From Gaeumannomyces sp. JS-464 (Eukaryota; Ascomycota; Sordariomycetes; Magnaporthales; Magnaporthaceae), in NCBI GenBank assembly GCA_002197995.1, contig NGZR01000005.1, positions 5,442,959-5,506,958 of the forward strand: DNA of 64,000 bases, read 5' to 3'. The position numbers and the translations under genes were made by a program. This document shows, one piece after another, positions 52,930 to 64,000 of the stretch (the first letter of the stretch is position 1; each line of letters opens with the position of its first letter). The notes below the pieces were generated by a model that saw only the letters and a list, made by a program, of their open reading frames with translations, did no database searches and was not told the origin of the DNA.

Positions 52930-55900
52930 GGGGTGGGGCCGGGTTTTAGGCTGGAAGGTCCTCGGGACCCCCAGGGCCCGGCCGGAGGTGCGGGGGACCA
53001 ACGAGCCTACTGTTAGTCCTGGTGGTACAAAGGAAAAAGGTAAAAGGTGTAGGAGAACAAGGAAAAGGATGTATGCGGGCTTTTTAGGCCCTGTTGTTAT
53101 CGTCCAGCGATAGTGTAATAATTGGTAGCTTCGGCGAACGAAGCAAAAAAGGAAAGGCTTTTGAAGTAGCCGTTTCCAATATCCGGGCCTGTCGGAAGCC
53201 GGGGAGGGGTCCGCTATAGGCCATTTATTTTTTGCCGTTTTAGCCAACCTGCAAAATACAAGGTGGGAAGGGGATTTGTTTTTTCCGCAGCGGCACGGGT
53301 TATCGTTTTCGTGCTGGAACTTTCGGTAGTACCAGTCGAAATCCCCGTAACCGGTGCGTGCGGCTATTAGCCGTTGCAGTACCCTCCGGTGCAGCTGCAA
53401 CGCTTCGGGCGTATGTTGTGGTGCCGGCGGAAGGCTTATAGCCTTATACCGATCCGGAAAGTTGTTTTTAAACCATGCGTTTCGGGCGTCCCGGGCCGTT
53501 TTCCGGGCTAAAGCCTTTACTTCGGCCACCGTTGGTTTAAAATGTTAAGGTATTGGTAAGGCCGATCCCAACTTTGCTTCGGCGTTTGCCTTTTCGTTTC
53601 CGGGGATTCCCATATAGCCCGGGGACCAGCGTACGTATACCTAGTGTTTATCCATAAAATAATGGATTTTTTTAAAAGCCTTTTGTAAACTATCAAAGGC
53701 CGTGCTTAAATAGCCGTTGGCCGCCGAGGTGTTATCGAAGCACAAGTGGAAAGTGCAATTGCGAAAGCCCAAACGGCTTTACGGAGGCCCATCCGGGCCC
53801 TTTCCGCCTCGCCGTCGAATACTTCCGCAAAATGCGCCAGCCGGCCGTGCCCGGAAAGTTTGCGTTGGCCGGCTTGGTATATTACCCAGCCGTATCCAAC
53901 TGCTTCCGTTTTCTGCTTTGGACCCGTCGCTATATATTATAACGTCGGTAAGTGGGGAAGGTGCAAAGCCACGCCGTAAATGCTTTAGCGGCTGTTTGCT
54001 TTTCTTGTATGGCCACCGTAAGCCCCGTATATTTATAAGGGAGGTAGGCCGGGCGGGTGCAAACCGGAAGAAGTCCGGCCGTCCTTTGCAAAAAGGTTGC
54101 AAGCCTGCCGGGTAAGCCTGCCTTAGGCCCTCGAGCGTTAAGGGCCGGTTTAGCCGCTGCGGCCAGGGGGTGTTTTTCCGGAACCGTATTTATACGGGCC
54201 GCAAAACGGAGGCGGGCTTGTTCCAAAAGCGCTTGGGCGTTTGGGATGCCGGATTCGTAATGCAATGCGTTTATCGGTATGGTTTTCCAAATTGGGACCA
54301 CTGCTTTAAGGGACGCGGTTAAGGCTTTATCAACCCGATCGATTAAATGGCCTTAGCGGATAATTTGCTGTTGTGCCGGCTTGTACGGGTGTGGTTTAGT
54401 TTTACCCTTATATATACCTCGGCCCCGTATAAAGCCGTAGGGATTATAACCGTTATAACGGCTTTATAAACCGAATGTGCCGGTATCCCCCTTATCGAAT
54501 TCGTAAGCCTTCGGAGGTGGTTGGCAACGCTTTGGGCTTTTGCAGCCCTGTTTTCCACGTGGGCTTTAAAATTAAGCCTTTGGTCGAAAAAAAACCCTAA
54601 CTACCGTAAAGCTTTTGTAGTTTGTTGTATGGTAAAGCCTTCCGCCGTAACCGCTAAAATTGTGGGATTTTTCCGTTTGGAAAAATGCATAAGCTCGCAT
54701 TTCCCCGGGTCGAAAGCAACCTTATTAGCCTTGCCTTAACGTAGGATTTCCGTAACCGTAGCCCTTGCTTTACGAAAGCACTCCTCCGAAGTGCTACCCG
54801 TTACGCAAATGCCTATATCGTCCGCGTATCCGTACTTAATCGCTTTTGCTTTGGGTAGGATTTCGGCTATATAAAGCATAAATAGGACCGGTAACGCCGG
54901 TAACCCTTGGGGTAGCTCGCAGTCCGGGGAAAAAGGGGGTGCCGTGGCGTCCTTCAAACGCACTTTAACCACCCTGTTTTTTGCAAAAAATGATACCTAT
55001 CGTACTAACGTTAAATCCCAGCCTTGGTTTAAAAGCCTTTGAAGGAGCTTCCGGCGAAGTACGGCGTCGAAAGCCCTTTGTACATCCATGGTAACGAGGG
55101 CGGCCGTTTTATGCTTTTGGAAGGCCCGTTCCACCTCGTAGGCCACGCATGCCGTTAAATCGATGGCGGCCTTTTTCGGGGTAGCCCCGGCGTATTGCGG
55201 GGCTATAAGCCCGTGTTGTAATGCGAGGGATGCCATCCGCGAAGCCACCAGCCGCTTTAGCCCTTTCCCTAAGCACGGGAGTAAAGCTATCGGGCGGTAG
55301 GATTTTGGGTCCGTTAAATTCGTTTTATTCGGCTTTTTCAGCATAACCACTTCCGCTGTGCGGAAAAGGGCTGGGTGGTGCCCGGCTTTAAGGCAAGCCT
55401 CGAAAAAGGCCCTAACGTATTCCCCTATTGCCGGCCACGCCGCTGTAAGTAGCTTAACCGTTAGGAAATCGACGCCCGGAGCCGTGTTTGCCGTGCCAAC
55501 GGTGCACTTCCGGCATTCCTCTAAAGGGACGTGGGGTCCCACGGGAGTTGTGCGGTCCTTTGGGTAGCCTTTTGCTATAACGGGTCTTTTTGTAAGTCGT
55601 CTTCCGCCGTAAACCTACGGAGGATCTTGCGGCCTAATGCTTCCGCTTTATCCCTTGGGCTATTATAACCTCCCCGTTAATATTTAACGGGGGAAGCCGT
55701 ATAGCGGGTGTAAATTTATGCCATTTTACAGTACGGTATAGCGCTTTCGGGGAATCCATTTCCTCCAGCACGCTGGCCTAATGCTGTTTTTTAACCGTCC
55801 GAACCGTTGCTTTTAAAGCACGGGCTTCGGCCGTAAAAGGCCCGCCGTTTCCCATAGCTTTTGCAAGGTCCCGTTAGGCGTTGGCGCACTTTTCGTTCCA

Positions 55901-56850
55901 CCAAAGTTGGCCTTTTCTTTTGGCTTTAGGCCCCCGGCCGAAAGCCATTAACGCATTTTTTAATAAGTTTGTTAATGCTTCGGCCGCTTTATCCAGGTGT
56001 TCCGCAGTGCTTGGGTTTGTAAGTGGTGGCAAATTGCCGGCCCCCGTTACTACCGCGTTTGCGAAAAACGGTAGTTTATCGTTTGGTAGCGTAATACGCC
56101 GGCAGTCCGGAACGAAGTTATTGCGATTAGGAATTTCGATCCGTATCGAGCGGTGGTCCGAATCGGTTGCTAGCGAAGGGTCGATTTCCGCTGTTGCTAA
56201 AAGGGCGTTGGAAAAGGTAAAATCCAAAACGCCCCCGTCGTTATGCGTAGGTTGGCCTGGGTCGGTAAGTAGGAGGAGGTTATAAGTATTAGCCCATTGG
56301 GCTATATCCTGGCTTTTATTCCTATTACCTTTAACCGGATCCCACGCCGAAAACCTTGCGTTAAAGTTTCCAGCTATAATGCATTTTGCCGTTGGGCGCC
56401 AACGTAGTAAAAGGTTTAACGAGGGTTTCGAAGGGTCCTTTAAAAGCCTATATACGTTAACGAAGGTGCACCTGGCGACGGTAAGCCAAAGGATGTCCCG
56501 GGTGTTGCCTGCCGGCCGGTCCGCTACGGGCCGAAGCCCCGGGTCTTTCCGTACGTAAGTTATTACCCGAGGCCTGGTTTGGTGGTCGTGCTAGCTATTT
56601 ACCGGAATAAATAGCTCGTACGACGGGTGGGTGCAAAGCATAAGCTTCCCTTTCCACGCGCTAAAGGGCTCCTGCATTAGCACCACGTCGATATTTTGGC
56701 TCCAAAATAGTTGGAGTAAAATAGCCCCCGCTTCCCAGCTACGTCGAACGTTCGTTTGGGCGGCGGTTAAAGCACGGCGTTCGGGGCGAAGCCCCGGGCG
56801 CCGGGCTTTATTGCCATGCGTTTGTTGTATCCGGTTGGCTGCTGGCATAC
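52930..56850 (-). pseudogene. LINE copy 2 ORF2, broken
   Basis: The endonuclease start (NVRRSWEAGAILLQLFW, IDVVLMQEPFSAW) is at 56591-56848 and SDHRSIRIEIPNRN at 55874-56227. The RT opens with VMLKKPNKTNLTDPKSYRP at 54997-55542. The YADDIG box is at 54736-54972. RNase H starts with YSDGSKAENG near 53935. The C-terminal part, with PCRCGKNKSPSHLVFC, is in the 321-codon open stretch 52564-53529. Confidence 0.85.
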
Positions 56851-56904
56851 GTAAAAGCGGCGTTGGTGTATTAGGGGCTTTGGCCCTAAGGTTGTTGGCC
56901 GGCG

Positions 56905-58744
56905 GTACCGTCGGTTTCCTCCAAAGGGTTTCCGGTTATTTCGATAGCCCTTTCGGGCTCGGGGAGGTCCAGTTCCATATCCGCCAGTACTTCGTATTGG
57001 TTGTTAAAACTAACCTTAAGCCTTTTGGCAGGGTGCTTTCCTTTGCCGGCCGTACGGGCCGCGCTTTCGGGGGCTAGCGGATTTGCCGGGCTTACCTCGG
57101 CAACGTCGGCGGTGGCAGCAGCGGCAGGAACGGCGGCGGCGCGGGGGTAACGGAAGCAGCGGCGTTACCGGTACCGGCCGCGGGATTGGCATTAGCGGTA
57201 ACGGTTACAACGGAATTGTCCGTAGTAACCGCGGTTGCAGGAAGGGCGTTGGCGGTGGCGGCCGCGGCGGCCGCGGCGGTGGCGGCGGCAGCGGCGGCTT
57301 CCACCTCTTTTACCGCCGCCCGGTAGGCTTGTGCCCTTAATTCCTAACCGCGCCTTTTTCCCCACGGGTTAAATGCTTTAGCACTCCGTTTACCCGTACA
57401 GGCTTTATAGGGCAGTTCGGGTGGTCGGCTGGGTACGGGCCCGAACAGTTTGCGCATTGCGGAAGGGCCGTGCACGGCGATGCGTGCCGGCCGTCGTTCA
57501 CTTTCCCGCACCGGAGGCACCTATCGGCCCGGGCACAGTTGCGAGCCACGTGAAAGCCGTGGCAGCCGGGGGTATGTTGCGTAACCGGCGGGTGTCGTTG
57601 TACGCGGCGTGAAAAAACGTAATCCCCCAAAGCCTAAACCCGGTTACGCGCGTGTAAAAGGATATAATCCATATATACGCCTTGGTAATTAGCGCCGGCC
57701 CCGGAGGGCTTAACGCTTACTGGCTTTAGCCCTGTTTGGGCTTCGACTTCCTCCCGGACCAGCTTTTCCGATACCGGGACGCTTTGTCCGAGGCCGTTCG
57801 TTAAGGACGTGGGGCATCCGGAAATCACGTAGTTAAACCAGATTTCGGGCTTTTCGATCCTTTCGGCGTTATATAAACGGCCTAATTCGGATCGATGCTG
57901 CAAAAGCCGGCTTTGGATATCCGCCGTTTTTGCTTTTAGCACGAACCCAGTAGGGGTTCGATAAGCTTCCGGGACGTCGGCTGTCGTAAACGGCAGGTCC
58001 CTGCTATCGGCAAGGGCTTTGCGAATACTAAAGCCCGTTTGTTGGTTGGCCCAAGCCTGTTTTTCCTCCGGGATTTTAACAAAAACCCGGAAATCGGCTT
58101 TGGGCCGGGCGGGAGGGCGGGGCTCCCGGGGTGCACGGTTTTTTAAAGCCTGTGCGGGTTGCTGGGGCTGCTGGAGCCCTGTTCGGGCCGCCGCCGCGTA
58201 AGTGGTCGGGGGCGGGCGTTGCGGGTTAGGCGCGTAAGGTTCCGGGGCCCGTAGGGGTTTTTTCCCTTTGGGCCGGCGTTGGCAGGCCGAAAAGGGCTTG
58301 TTTGGCGTATTCGATAAAACAATCCTTCCAGCCGTTGGCTTCGGGGATTGCCTCCAGTGGGAGGGAAGCGATGCCGGCGTCGATAAAGCGGGCGAGGGTT
58401 GTGCAAATTAAAGCCGTTTGCTGTTGCTTGCGGCTGTAACTCGCAACAATTTCCTCCGCGGCCGCCGCAGCCGACCCGAGGGGTGGGCGCGTAGGCCGGG
58501 GGTGGGAAGGGAGGGGGAAAAGAAAGGAAAGGGGCACCTGTGCCGGTGCTGCCGTCGTGGGTGCCTTCCTGGCCCTGAACGGGCCCTGTTGGGTGTTGCG
58601 AATTCCGCAACGGGGACGGCGTGGTCGGGTGCGCTGACGCGCGGGGGGGCCCGGGTGGCAGCGACGCGTTCCTCCGGGCCGTTGGGCCGACGAGGAGGGC
58701 GCGCGCCACCCTATTGGCCGAAGGGGGGCTGTTGGCAACGGCAT
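56905..58744 (-). pseudogene. LINE copy 2 ORF1, broken
   Basis: The start at 58744 reads MPLPTAPLRPIGWRAPSS. EEIVASYSRKQQQTALIC and NGWKDCFIEYAKQALFGLPT follow. The next block (57942-57634) has RIEKPEIWFNYVISGCP and VSEKLVREEVEAQTGLKPV. The zinc knuckles lie at 57337-57630 (CLRCGK...C, CANCSGPYPADHPNC). A Pro/Ala-rich stretch and an acidic tail complete it. Frame changes separate the blocks. Confidence 0.8.
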
Positions 58745-58894
58745 GTTGCCGTCGCCAGCGCCGTTGGCGGGCGTGGTTATTGGTGTTGGGTCGCTAATTG
58801 GCGGGTGTTAAGGATTTGTATGCAATTTGGCAGTGTGCATTAACAGCGCAATGCTAAAAATTGGTGAATTCGAGAAAGGTGCAATTTCCGAAGC

Positions 58895-60345
58895 CAACGG
58901 CTGGAAGGATTGTTTTATCGAATACGCCAAACAAGCCCTTTTTCGGCCTGCCAACGCCGGCCCAAAGGGAAAAAAACCCCTACGGGGCCCCGGAACCTTA
59001 CGCGCCTAACCCGCAACGCCCGCCCCCGACCACTTACGCGGCGGCGGCCCGAACAGGGCTCCAGCAGCCCTAGCAACCCGCACAAGCTTTAAAAAACCGT
59101 GCACCCCGGGAGCCCCGCCCTCCCGCCCGGCCCAAAGCCGATTTCCGGGTTTTTGTTAGAATCCCGGAGGAAAAACAGGCTTAGGCCACCAACAAACGGG
59201 CTTTAGTATTCGCAAAGCCCTTGCCGATAGCAGGGACCTGCCGTTTACGATAGCCGACGTCCGGAAGCTTATCGAACCCCTATTGGGTTCGTGCTAAAAG
59301 CAAAAACGGCGGATATCCAAAGCCGGCTTTTGCAGTATCGATCCGAATTAGGCCGTTTATATAACGCCGAAAGGATCGAAAAGCCCGAAATCTGGTTTAA
59401 CTACGTGATTTCCGGATGCCCCACGTCCTTAACGAACGGCCTCGGACAAAGCGTCCCGGTATCGGAAGAGCTGGTCCGGGAGGAGTCGAAGCCCAAACAA
59501 GGCTAAAGCCAGTAAGCGTTAAGCCCTCCGGGGCCGGCGCTGATTACCAAAGGCGTATATCATGGATTATATCCTTTTACACGCGCGTAACCGGGTTAGG
59601 CTTTGGGGGATTACGTTTTTTTCGCCGCGTACCAACGACACCCGCCGGTTACGCAACATACCCCGGCTGCCACGGCTTTCACGTGGCTCGCAACTGTGCC
59701 CGGGCCGATAGGTGCCTCCGGTGCGGGAAAGTGACGACGGCCGGCACGCATCGCCGTGCACGCCCTTCCGCAATGCGCAACTGTTCGGGCCCGTACCCAG
59801 CCGACCACCCGAACTGCCCTATAAAGCCTGTACGGGTAAAACGGAGTGCTAAAGCATTTAACCCGTGGGGAAAAAGGCGCGGTTAGGAAATTAGGGGCAC
59901 AAGCCTACCGGGCGGCGGTAAAAGAGGTGGAAGCCGCCGCTGCCGCGCCGCCACCGCCGCGGCCGCCGCGGCCGCCACCGCCAACGCCCTTCCTGCAACC
60001 GCGGTTACTACGGACAATTCCGTTGTAACCGTTACCGCTAATGCCAATCCCGGCGGCCGGTACCGGTAACGCGCTGCTTCCGTTACCCCGCCGCCGCCGC
60101 CGTTCCTGCCGCTGCTGCCACCGCCGACGCTGCCGAGGTAAGCCCGGCAAATCCGCTGGCCCCCGAGGGCGCGGCCCGTACGGCCGGCAAGGGAAGGCAC
60201 CCTGCCAAGGGCTTAGGGTTAGTTCTAACAACCCAATACGAAGTACTGGCGGATATGGAACTGGACCTCCCCGAGCCCGAAGGGGCTATCGAAATAACCG
60301 GAAACACCCCTGGAGGAAACCGACGGTACGCCGGCCAATAACCTT
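58895..60345 (+). pseudogene. LINE copy 3 ORF1 (main part), broken
   Basis: NGWKDCFIEYAKQALF opens the segment. The ADIQSRLLQYRSELGRLYNA block follows at 59291-59506. Zinc knuckles are at about 59690-59830. The Pro/Ala-rich stretch lies at 59930-60120, and the acidic tail YEVLADMELDLPEPEGAIEI ends near 60300. Frame changes occur between the blocks. Confidence 0.8.
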
Positions 60346-60399
60346 AGGGCTAAAACCCCAATACACCAACGCCGCTTTTACGTATGCCAGCAGCCAACC

Positions 60400-63300
60400 G
60401 AATACAACAAACGCATGGCAATAGGGCCCGGCGCCCGGGCTTCGCCCCGAACGCCGTGCTTTAACGCCGCCCAAGCGAACGTTCAACGTAGCTGGGAGGC
60501 GGGGGCTACTTTACTCCAACTATTTTGGAGCTAAAATATCGACGTGGTGCTAATACAGGAGCCCCCTAGCGCGTGGAAAGGGAAGCTTATGCTTTGCACC
60601 CACCCGTACGTACGAGCTATTTACTCCGGTAAATAGCTGGCACGACCACCAACCAGGCTCGGGTAATAACTTACGTACGGAAGGACCCGGGGCTTCGGCC
60701 GTAGCGGACCGGCCGGCAGGCAACACCCGGGACATCCTTTGGCTTACCGTCGCCAGGTGCACCTTCGTTAACGTATATAGCCTCCAGGGGACCCTTCGGA
60801 ACCCTCGTTGGACCTTTTACTACGTTAGCGCCCAACGGCAAAAATGCATTATAGCTGGAGACTTTAACGCAGGGTCCCCGGCGTGGGATCCGGTTAAGGG
60901 TAATAGGAATAGGGGCCAGGATATAGCCAATGGGCTAATACCTATAACCTCCTCCTACTTACCGACCCAGGCCAACCTACGCACAACGACGGGGGCGTTT
61001 TGGATCTTACCTTTTCCAACGCCCCTTTAGCAACAGCGGAAATCGACCCTTCGCTAGCAACCGATTCGGACCACCGCTCGATACGGATCGAAATTCCTAA
61101 CCGCAATAACTTCGTTCCGGACTGCCGGCGTATTACGCTACCAGACGATAAACTACCGTTTTTCGCAAACGCGGTAGCAACGGGGGCCGGCAACTTGCCA
61201 CCACTTACAAACCCAGGCACTGCGGAACACCTGGATAAAGCGGCCGAAGCATTAACAAACTTATTAAAAATGCGTTAATGGCTTTCGGCCGGGGGCCTAA
61301 AGCCAAAAGAAAAGGCCAACCCTGGTGGAACGAAAAGTGCGCCAACGCCCAACGGGACCTTGCAAAAGCTATGGGAAACGGCGGGCCTTTTACGGCCGAA
61401 GCCCGTGCTTTAAAAGCAACGGTTCGGACGGCTAAAAGACAGCATTGGCCAGCGTGCTGGAGGAAATGGATTCCCCGAAAGCGCTATACCGTGCTGTAAA
61501 GTGGCATAAACTTACACCCGCTATACGGCTTCCCCCGTTAAATATTAACGGGGAGGTTATAATAGCCCCAGGGGATAAAGCGGAAGCATTAGGCCGCAAG
61601 ATCCTCCGTAGGTTTACGGCGGAGAACGACTTACAGGAGGACCCGTTACAGCAAAGGGCTACCCAAGGGACCGCACAACTCCCGTGGGACCCCCACGTCC
61701 TTTAGAGGAATGCCGGAAGTGCACCGTTGGCACGGCAAACACGGCCCCGGGCGTCGATTCCCTAACGGTTAAGCTACTTACAGCGGCGTGGCCGGCAATA
61801 GGGGAATACGTTAGGGCCCTTTTCGAGGCTTGCCTTAGGGCCGGGCACCACCGCCCCTTTCCGCACAGCGGAAGTGGTTATGCTGAAAAAAGCCGAATAA
61901 AACGGATTTAACGGACCCAAAATCCTACCGCCCGATAGCTTTACTCCCGTGCTTAGGGAAAGGGCTGGAGCGGCTGGTGGCTTCGCGGATGGCATCCCTC
62001 GCATTACAACACGGGCTTATAGCCCCGCAACACGCCGGGGCTACCCCGAAAAAGGCCGCCATCGATTTAACGGCATGCGTGGCCCACGAGGTGGAACGGG
62101 CCTTCCAAAAGCATAAAACGGCCGCCCTCGTTACCATGGATGTACAAGGGGCTTTCGACGCCGTACTTCGCCGGAGGCTCCTTTAAAGGCTTCTAAACCA
62201 AGGCTGGGATCTAACGTTAGTACGATGGGTATCATCTTTTGCAGGAAACAGGGTGGTTAAAGTGCGTTTGGAGGACGCCACGGCACCCCCTTTTTCCCCG
62301 GACTGCGGGCTACCCCAAGGGTCACCGGCGTCACCGGTCCTATTTATGCTTTATATGGCCGAAATCCTACCCAAAGCAAAAGCGATTAGGTACGGATACG
62401 CGGACGATATAGGCATTTGCGTAACGGGTAGCACTCCGGAGGAGTGCTCCCGTAAAGCAGGGCTACGGTTACGGAAATCCTACGTTGGGGCAGGGCTAAT
62501 AAGGTTGCTTTCGACCCGGGGAAGTGCGAGCTTATGCATTTTTCCAGACGGAGAAATCCCACAACCCCAGCGGTTACGGCGGAAGGGCCTTACCATACAA
62601 CAAGCTACAGGAGCTTTACGGTGGTTAGGGGTCCTTTTCGACCAAAGGCTTAATTTTAAAGCCCACGTGGAAAACAGGGCTGCAAAAGCCCAAAGCGTTG
62701 CCAACCACCTCCGAAGGCTTACGAATTCGATAGGGGGGATACCGGCACATTCGGTTTACAAAGCCGTCACAACGGTTATAATCCCTACGGCTTTATACGG
62801 GGCCGAGGTATGGTATAAGGGGTAAAACTAAACCACACCCGTACAAGCCGGCACAACAGCAAATTATCCGCCAAGGCCATTTAATCGATCGGGTCGATAA
62901 AGCCTTAACCGCGTCCCTTAAGGCAGTGGTCCCAGTTTGGAAAACCACACCGATAAACGCATTGCATTACGAATCCGGCATCCCAGGCGCCCAGGCGCTT
63001 TTGGAACAAGCCCGCCTCCGTTTTGCGGCCCGTATAAATACGGTTCCGGAAGAACACCCCTGGCCGCAGCGGCCAAGCCGGCCCTTAACGCCCGAGGGCC
63101 TAGGGCAGGCTTACCCGGCAAGGCTTGCAACCTCCTTGCAAAGGACGGCCGGACTTTTTCCGGCTTGCACCGCCCGGCCTACCTCCCTTATAAATATACG
63201 GGGCTTACGGTGGCCATACAAGAAAAGCAAGCAGCCGCTAAAGCATTTACGGCGTGGCTTTGCACCCTCCCACCCACCGACGTTATAATATATAGCGACG

Positions 63301-64000
63301 GGTCCAAAGCAGAGAAAGGAGCAGTTGGATACGGCTGGGTAATATACCAAGCCGGCTAACGCAAACTTTCCGGGCACGGCCGGCTGGCGCATCCCGCGGA
63401 AGTATTCGACGGCGAGGCGGAAGGGCCCGGATGGGCCTCCGTAAAGCCGTTTGGAGCTTCCGCAATTGCACTTTCCACTTGTGCCTCGATAACACCTCGG
63501 CGGCCAACGGCTGTTTAAGCACGGCCCCTGATAGTTCACAAGGGCCTTTAAAGAAAATCCATTGCCTTATGGATAAACACCAGGTATACGTACGCTGGTC
63601 CCCGGCCATATGGGAATCCCCGGAAACGAAAAGGCAGAACGCCGAAGCAAAGTTGGGATCGGCCCTGCCAATACCCAACATTTAAACCAACGGTGGCCGG
63701 AGTAAAGGCTTTTAGCCCGGAAACGGCCCGGGACGCCCGGAACGCATGGTTTAAGGACAACTTTCCGGATCGGTATAAGGCTATAGGCCTCCCGCCGGCA
63801 CCACAACATACGCCCGAAGCGTTGCAGCTGCACCGGAGGGTACTGCAACGGCTAATAGCCGCACGCACCGGTCACGGGGATTTCGACTGGTACCACCGAA
63901 AGTTCCAGCACGAAGACGATAACCCGTGCCGCTGCGGAAGAAAACAAATCCCCTTCCCACCCTGTATTTTGCAGGTTGGCTAAAACGGCAGAAAATAAAT
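60400..64000 (+). pseudogene. LINE copy 3 ORF2, broken, partial
   Basis: The endonuclease start is near 60480-60620. SDHRSIRIEIPNRN lies at 61000-61278. The RT thumb-side start is at 61684-61911, with LTACVAHEVERAF at 61977-62186. YADDIGICVTG is at 62253-62825. YSDGSKAEKGAVGYGWVIY ends at 63359, where a TAA replaces a Gln codon. LDNTSAANG and the C-terminal CRCG segment (63693-63983) reach the window edge. Confidence 0.85.

Larger units (their letters stand above)
52638..58882 (-). mobile_element. Tad1-like LINE copy 2, full length, nested in copy 3
   Basis: 6,245 bp on the minus strand. The 3' end carries a (CTCA)n tail, seen on the plus strand as GTGAGTGAGTGAGTGAGTGA at 52638. It is flanked by AATCCCCGAAGC (52626-52637) and AATTTCCGAAGC (58883-58894), a 12-14 bp duplication that differs by two C/T changes. 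The 5' end carries the leader from 58882 down to the ORF1 start at about 58744. Confidence 0.92.
58883..64000 (+). mobile_element. LINE copy 3, main part, runs off the window
   Basis: A plus-strand continuation of the 5' part at 52094-52637. It resumes with CCGAAGCCAACGGCTGGAAG exactly where that part breaks off. It ends at the window edge inside the C-terminal Cys-rich region of ORF2, so its 3' end and right duplication are not visible. Confidence 0.9.

Noticed and set aside
52094..64000. A large palindromic segmental duplication or assembly artefact
   Set aside because: The arms are two separate LINE copies with different base changes. A target duplication and the exact continuation of copy 3 across copy 2 explain the structure as a nested insertion.

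Overview
This window looks like a filamentous ascomycete genome (Pezizomycotina, most likely a Sordariomycete). The evidence is short spliceosomal introns with GT..AG ends and CTAAC-type branch sites, a HET-domain locus, an AA11-type polysaccharide oxygenase, an Hva1/TUDOR protein, a nucleoside-phosphorylase domain of the kind found in fungal NLR proteins, and Tad1-like LINEs. The sequence has two compartments. GC-rich gene islands lie at about 8.0-18.8 kb and 38-41 kb. Around them is a dense nest of dead transposons, rich in TpA and full of in-frame TAA/TAG but still rich in CpG. That pattern fits repeat-induced point mutation (RIP). The two LTRs of one copia element differ at 10 of 170 aligned positions in my hand alignment, all transitions.

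Layout. 0.15-6.3 kb: LINE copy 1 (minus strand), inserted in a solo LTR. 6.5-8.0 kb: a pogo-element 3' end and non-coding sequence. 8.0-10.35 kb: a decayed HET gene. 11.0-13.3 kb (minus) and 14.7-18.8 kb (plus): two intact divergent intron-containing genes, a 708-aa protein that I read as P47/TULIP-like and a 1,194-aa protein of unknown function; they share a 1.4-kb repeat-bearing intergenic region. 19.3-28.1 kb: an AT-rich hAT transposon broken up by full-length 1,861-bp pogo-like elements. 28.5-30.2 kb: a complete LTR element that carries only a gag. 32.4-33.7 kb: a truncated pogo copy abutting a second copy of the solo LTR. 35.4-35.8 kb: a nucleoside-phosphorylase (NLR) remnant. 36.8-37.8 kb: a deletion derivative of a Mutator-like element. 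38.9-39.3 kb: an intact Hva1/TUDOR gene. 40.1-41.0 kb: an AA11 pseudogene. 41.4-49.9 kb: a Mutator-like element split by a full copia element and a smaller insertion. 50.6-51.1 kb: an intact small secreted protein gene. 52.1-64.0 kb: LINE copy 3 (plus) split by LINE copy 2 (minus), which makes a large apparent inverted repeat.

Target-site duplications and paired termini give relative ages: MULE before copia, hAT before pogo A and B, LINE 3 before LINE 2, solo LTR before LINE 1. Genes that look functional: the divergent pair, the Hva1/TUDOR gene, the secreted protein, and perhaps a 137-aa zinc-knuckle ORF. The HET, phosphorylase and AA11 loci are broken. Two of them carry TAG stops that a CpA-to-TpA change would explain, so mutation may have leaked from the repeats into neighbouring genes. 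All splice sites, motifs and family calls come from reading the sequence by eye; no database was searched.
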